Source: Rhodospirillales bacterium
GTDB taxonomy: Bacteria > Pseudomonadota > Alphaproteobacteria > Acetobacterales > Acetobacteraceae
Assembly: GCA_015654825.1 (NCBI GenBank)
Contig: JAATGE010000223.1
Location: 1 to 6,835 of the forward strand
Reading direction: 5' to 3'
Length of the DNA stretch: 6,835 nucleotides
Part shown: positions 6,718 to 6,835 of the stretch, in pieces
Layout of the letters: each line of letters opens with the position of its first letter
Position numbering within the stretch: position 1 is the stretch's first letter
Program-made: the position numbers and the translations under genes
The notes under the pieces: model-generated
Seen by the model: the letters and a program-made list of their open reading frames with translations, nothing else
Database searches by the model: none
What the model was told of the DNA's origin: nothing

Positions 6718-6782
6718 AAAAGGCCAGGGCTCTGCCCTGGACCCGCTGGGGCCTGAGGCGCCAGACCCCCACTCGTTGGGGG
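6718..6782 (+). repeat. Dispersed palindromic repeat, copy C
   Basis: Three stems in series: CCAGGGC-TCT-GCCCTGG (6724-6740); CTGGGGCC-TGA-GGCGCCAG (6746-6764, one mismatch); and CCCCCA-CTCGT-TGGGGG (6766-6782). It starts AAAAGGCC and shares the order AAAGGCC, GGGCTCTGCCC, GACCC and a GGGCC stem with the copy after mrcA (5330-5385). It lies between prfB and a probable downstream gene. On the minus strand the first stem is followed by CCTTTT, so it could act as a terminator in that direction; on the plus strand no T-run follows. Confidence 0.75.
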
Positions 6783-6824
6783 GAGCGGCGAAGCTTGAAA
6801 CATACTGGCTTCGCCGAGGAGACG

Positions 6825-6835
6825 ATGAAAAGCCG
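6825..6835 (+). CDS. Probable start of a downstream gene (only 3 full codons visible)
   Basis: ATG at 6825 follows a strong Shine-Dalgarno AGGAG (6817-6821) with a 3-nt gap, and reads Met-Lys-Ser before the window ends. The purine-rich site just before an ATG, well clear of prfB and after a repeat, suggests a real gene start. Nothing can be said about its product. Confidence 0.4.

Noticed and set aside
5461..6744. prfB as cargo of a transposon with terminal inverted repeats
   Set aside because: The flanking inverted repeats are copies of a dispersed palindromic element that also occurs alone after mrcA. There is no transposase and no evident target duplication, and prfB is a core gene in a familiar context.
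5564..6772. A 402-codon open frame on the minus strand opposite prfB
   Set aside because: It is antisense to unambiguous RF2 coding sequence with SPF and GGQ motifs. Its translation is Arg/Gly/His-rich with no recognisable domain, as expected from high-GC complementary-strand frames.

Overview
The window is high-GC chromosomal DNA from an alphaproteobacterium, most likely Rhodospirillales and possibly Acetobacteraceae. This placement rests on protein-family character, on the gene order rne < > amiC - mrcA - prfB (a recurring alphaproteobacterial arrangement as I recall it), on an RNase E with a long acidic insertion in its S1 domain, and on dispersed palindromic 'GGGCTCTGCCC' intergenic repeats that I associate from memory with Acetobacteraceae-type genomes. 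No database search was possible, so the taxonomy is inference.

Layout. 1-1453 (minus): the N-terminal 484 codons of RNase E; the gene runs off the left edge exactly at its second catalytic Asp. 1454-1855: a 402-bp divergent intergenic region with several GC-rich hairpins on the rne side and a CtrA-box-like AT-rich motif just before the next gene. 1856-2695 (plus): a periplasmic N-acetylmuramoyl-L-alanine amidase with a twin-arginine-like signal peptide. 2754-5318 (plus): bifunctional class A penicillin-binding protein 1A. 5319-5529: a 211-bp spacer packed with hairpins, including two oppositely oriented copies of a dispersed repeat. 5530-6643 (plus): peptide chain release factor 2 with a canonical +1 programmed frameshift after codon 23. 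6644-6824: spacer with a third repeat copy. 6825-6835: a probable start of another plus-strand gene, cut by the window edge.

How the genes fit together: amiC and mrcA are 58 bp apart, read in the same direction, and act on the same polymer (an amidase that opens septal peptidoglycan and a synthase that builds and cross-links it), so co-transcription is likely. RNase E (mRNA decay and rRNA processing) and RF2 (termination at UGA/UAA) are housekeeping RNA and translation functions. RF2 carries a self-regulatory frameshift visible in the sequence. RNase E may be autoregulated through its leader, but that is only inferred here.

This is an ordinary core-genome region. I found no defence system, mobile element, CRISPR array, tRNA or rRNA. 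The points most worth a second look are the repeat family that brackets prfB, the prfB frameshift, the size and acidity of the RNase E insertion, and the CtrA-like motif upstream of amiC.
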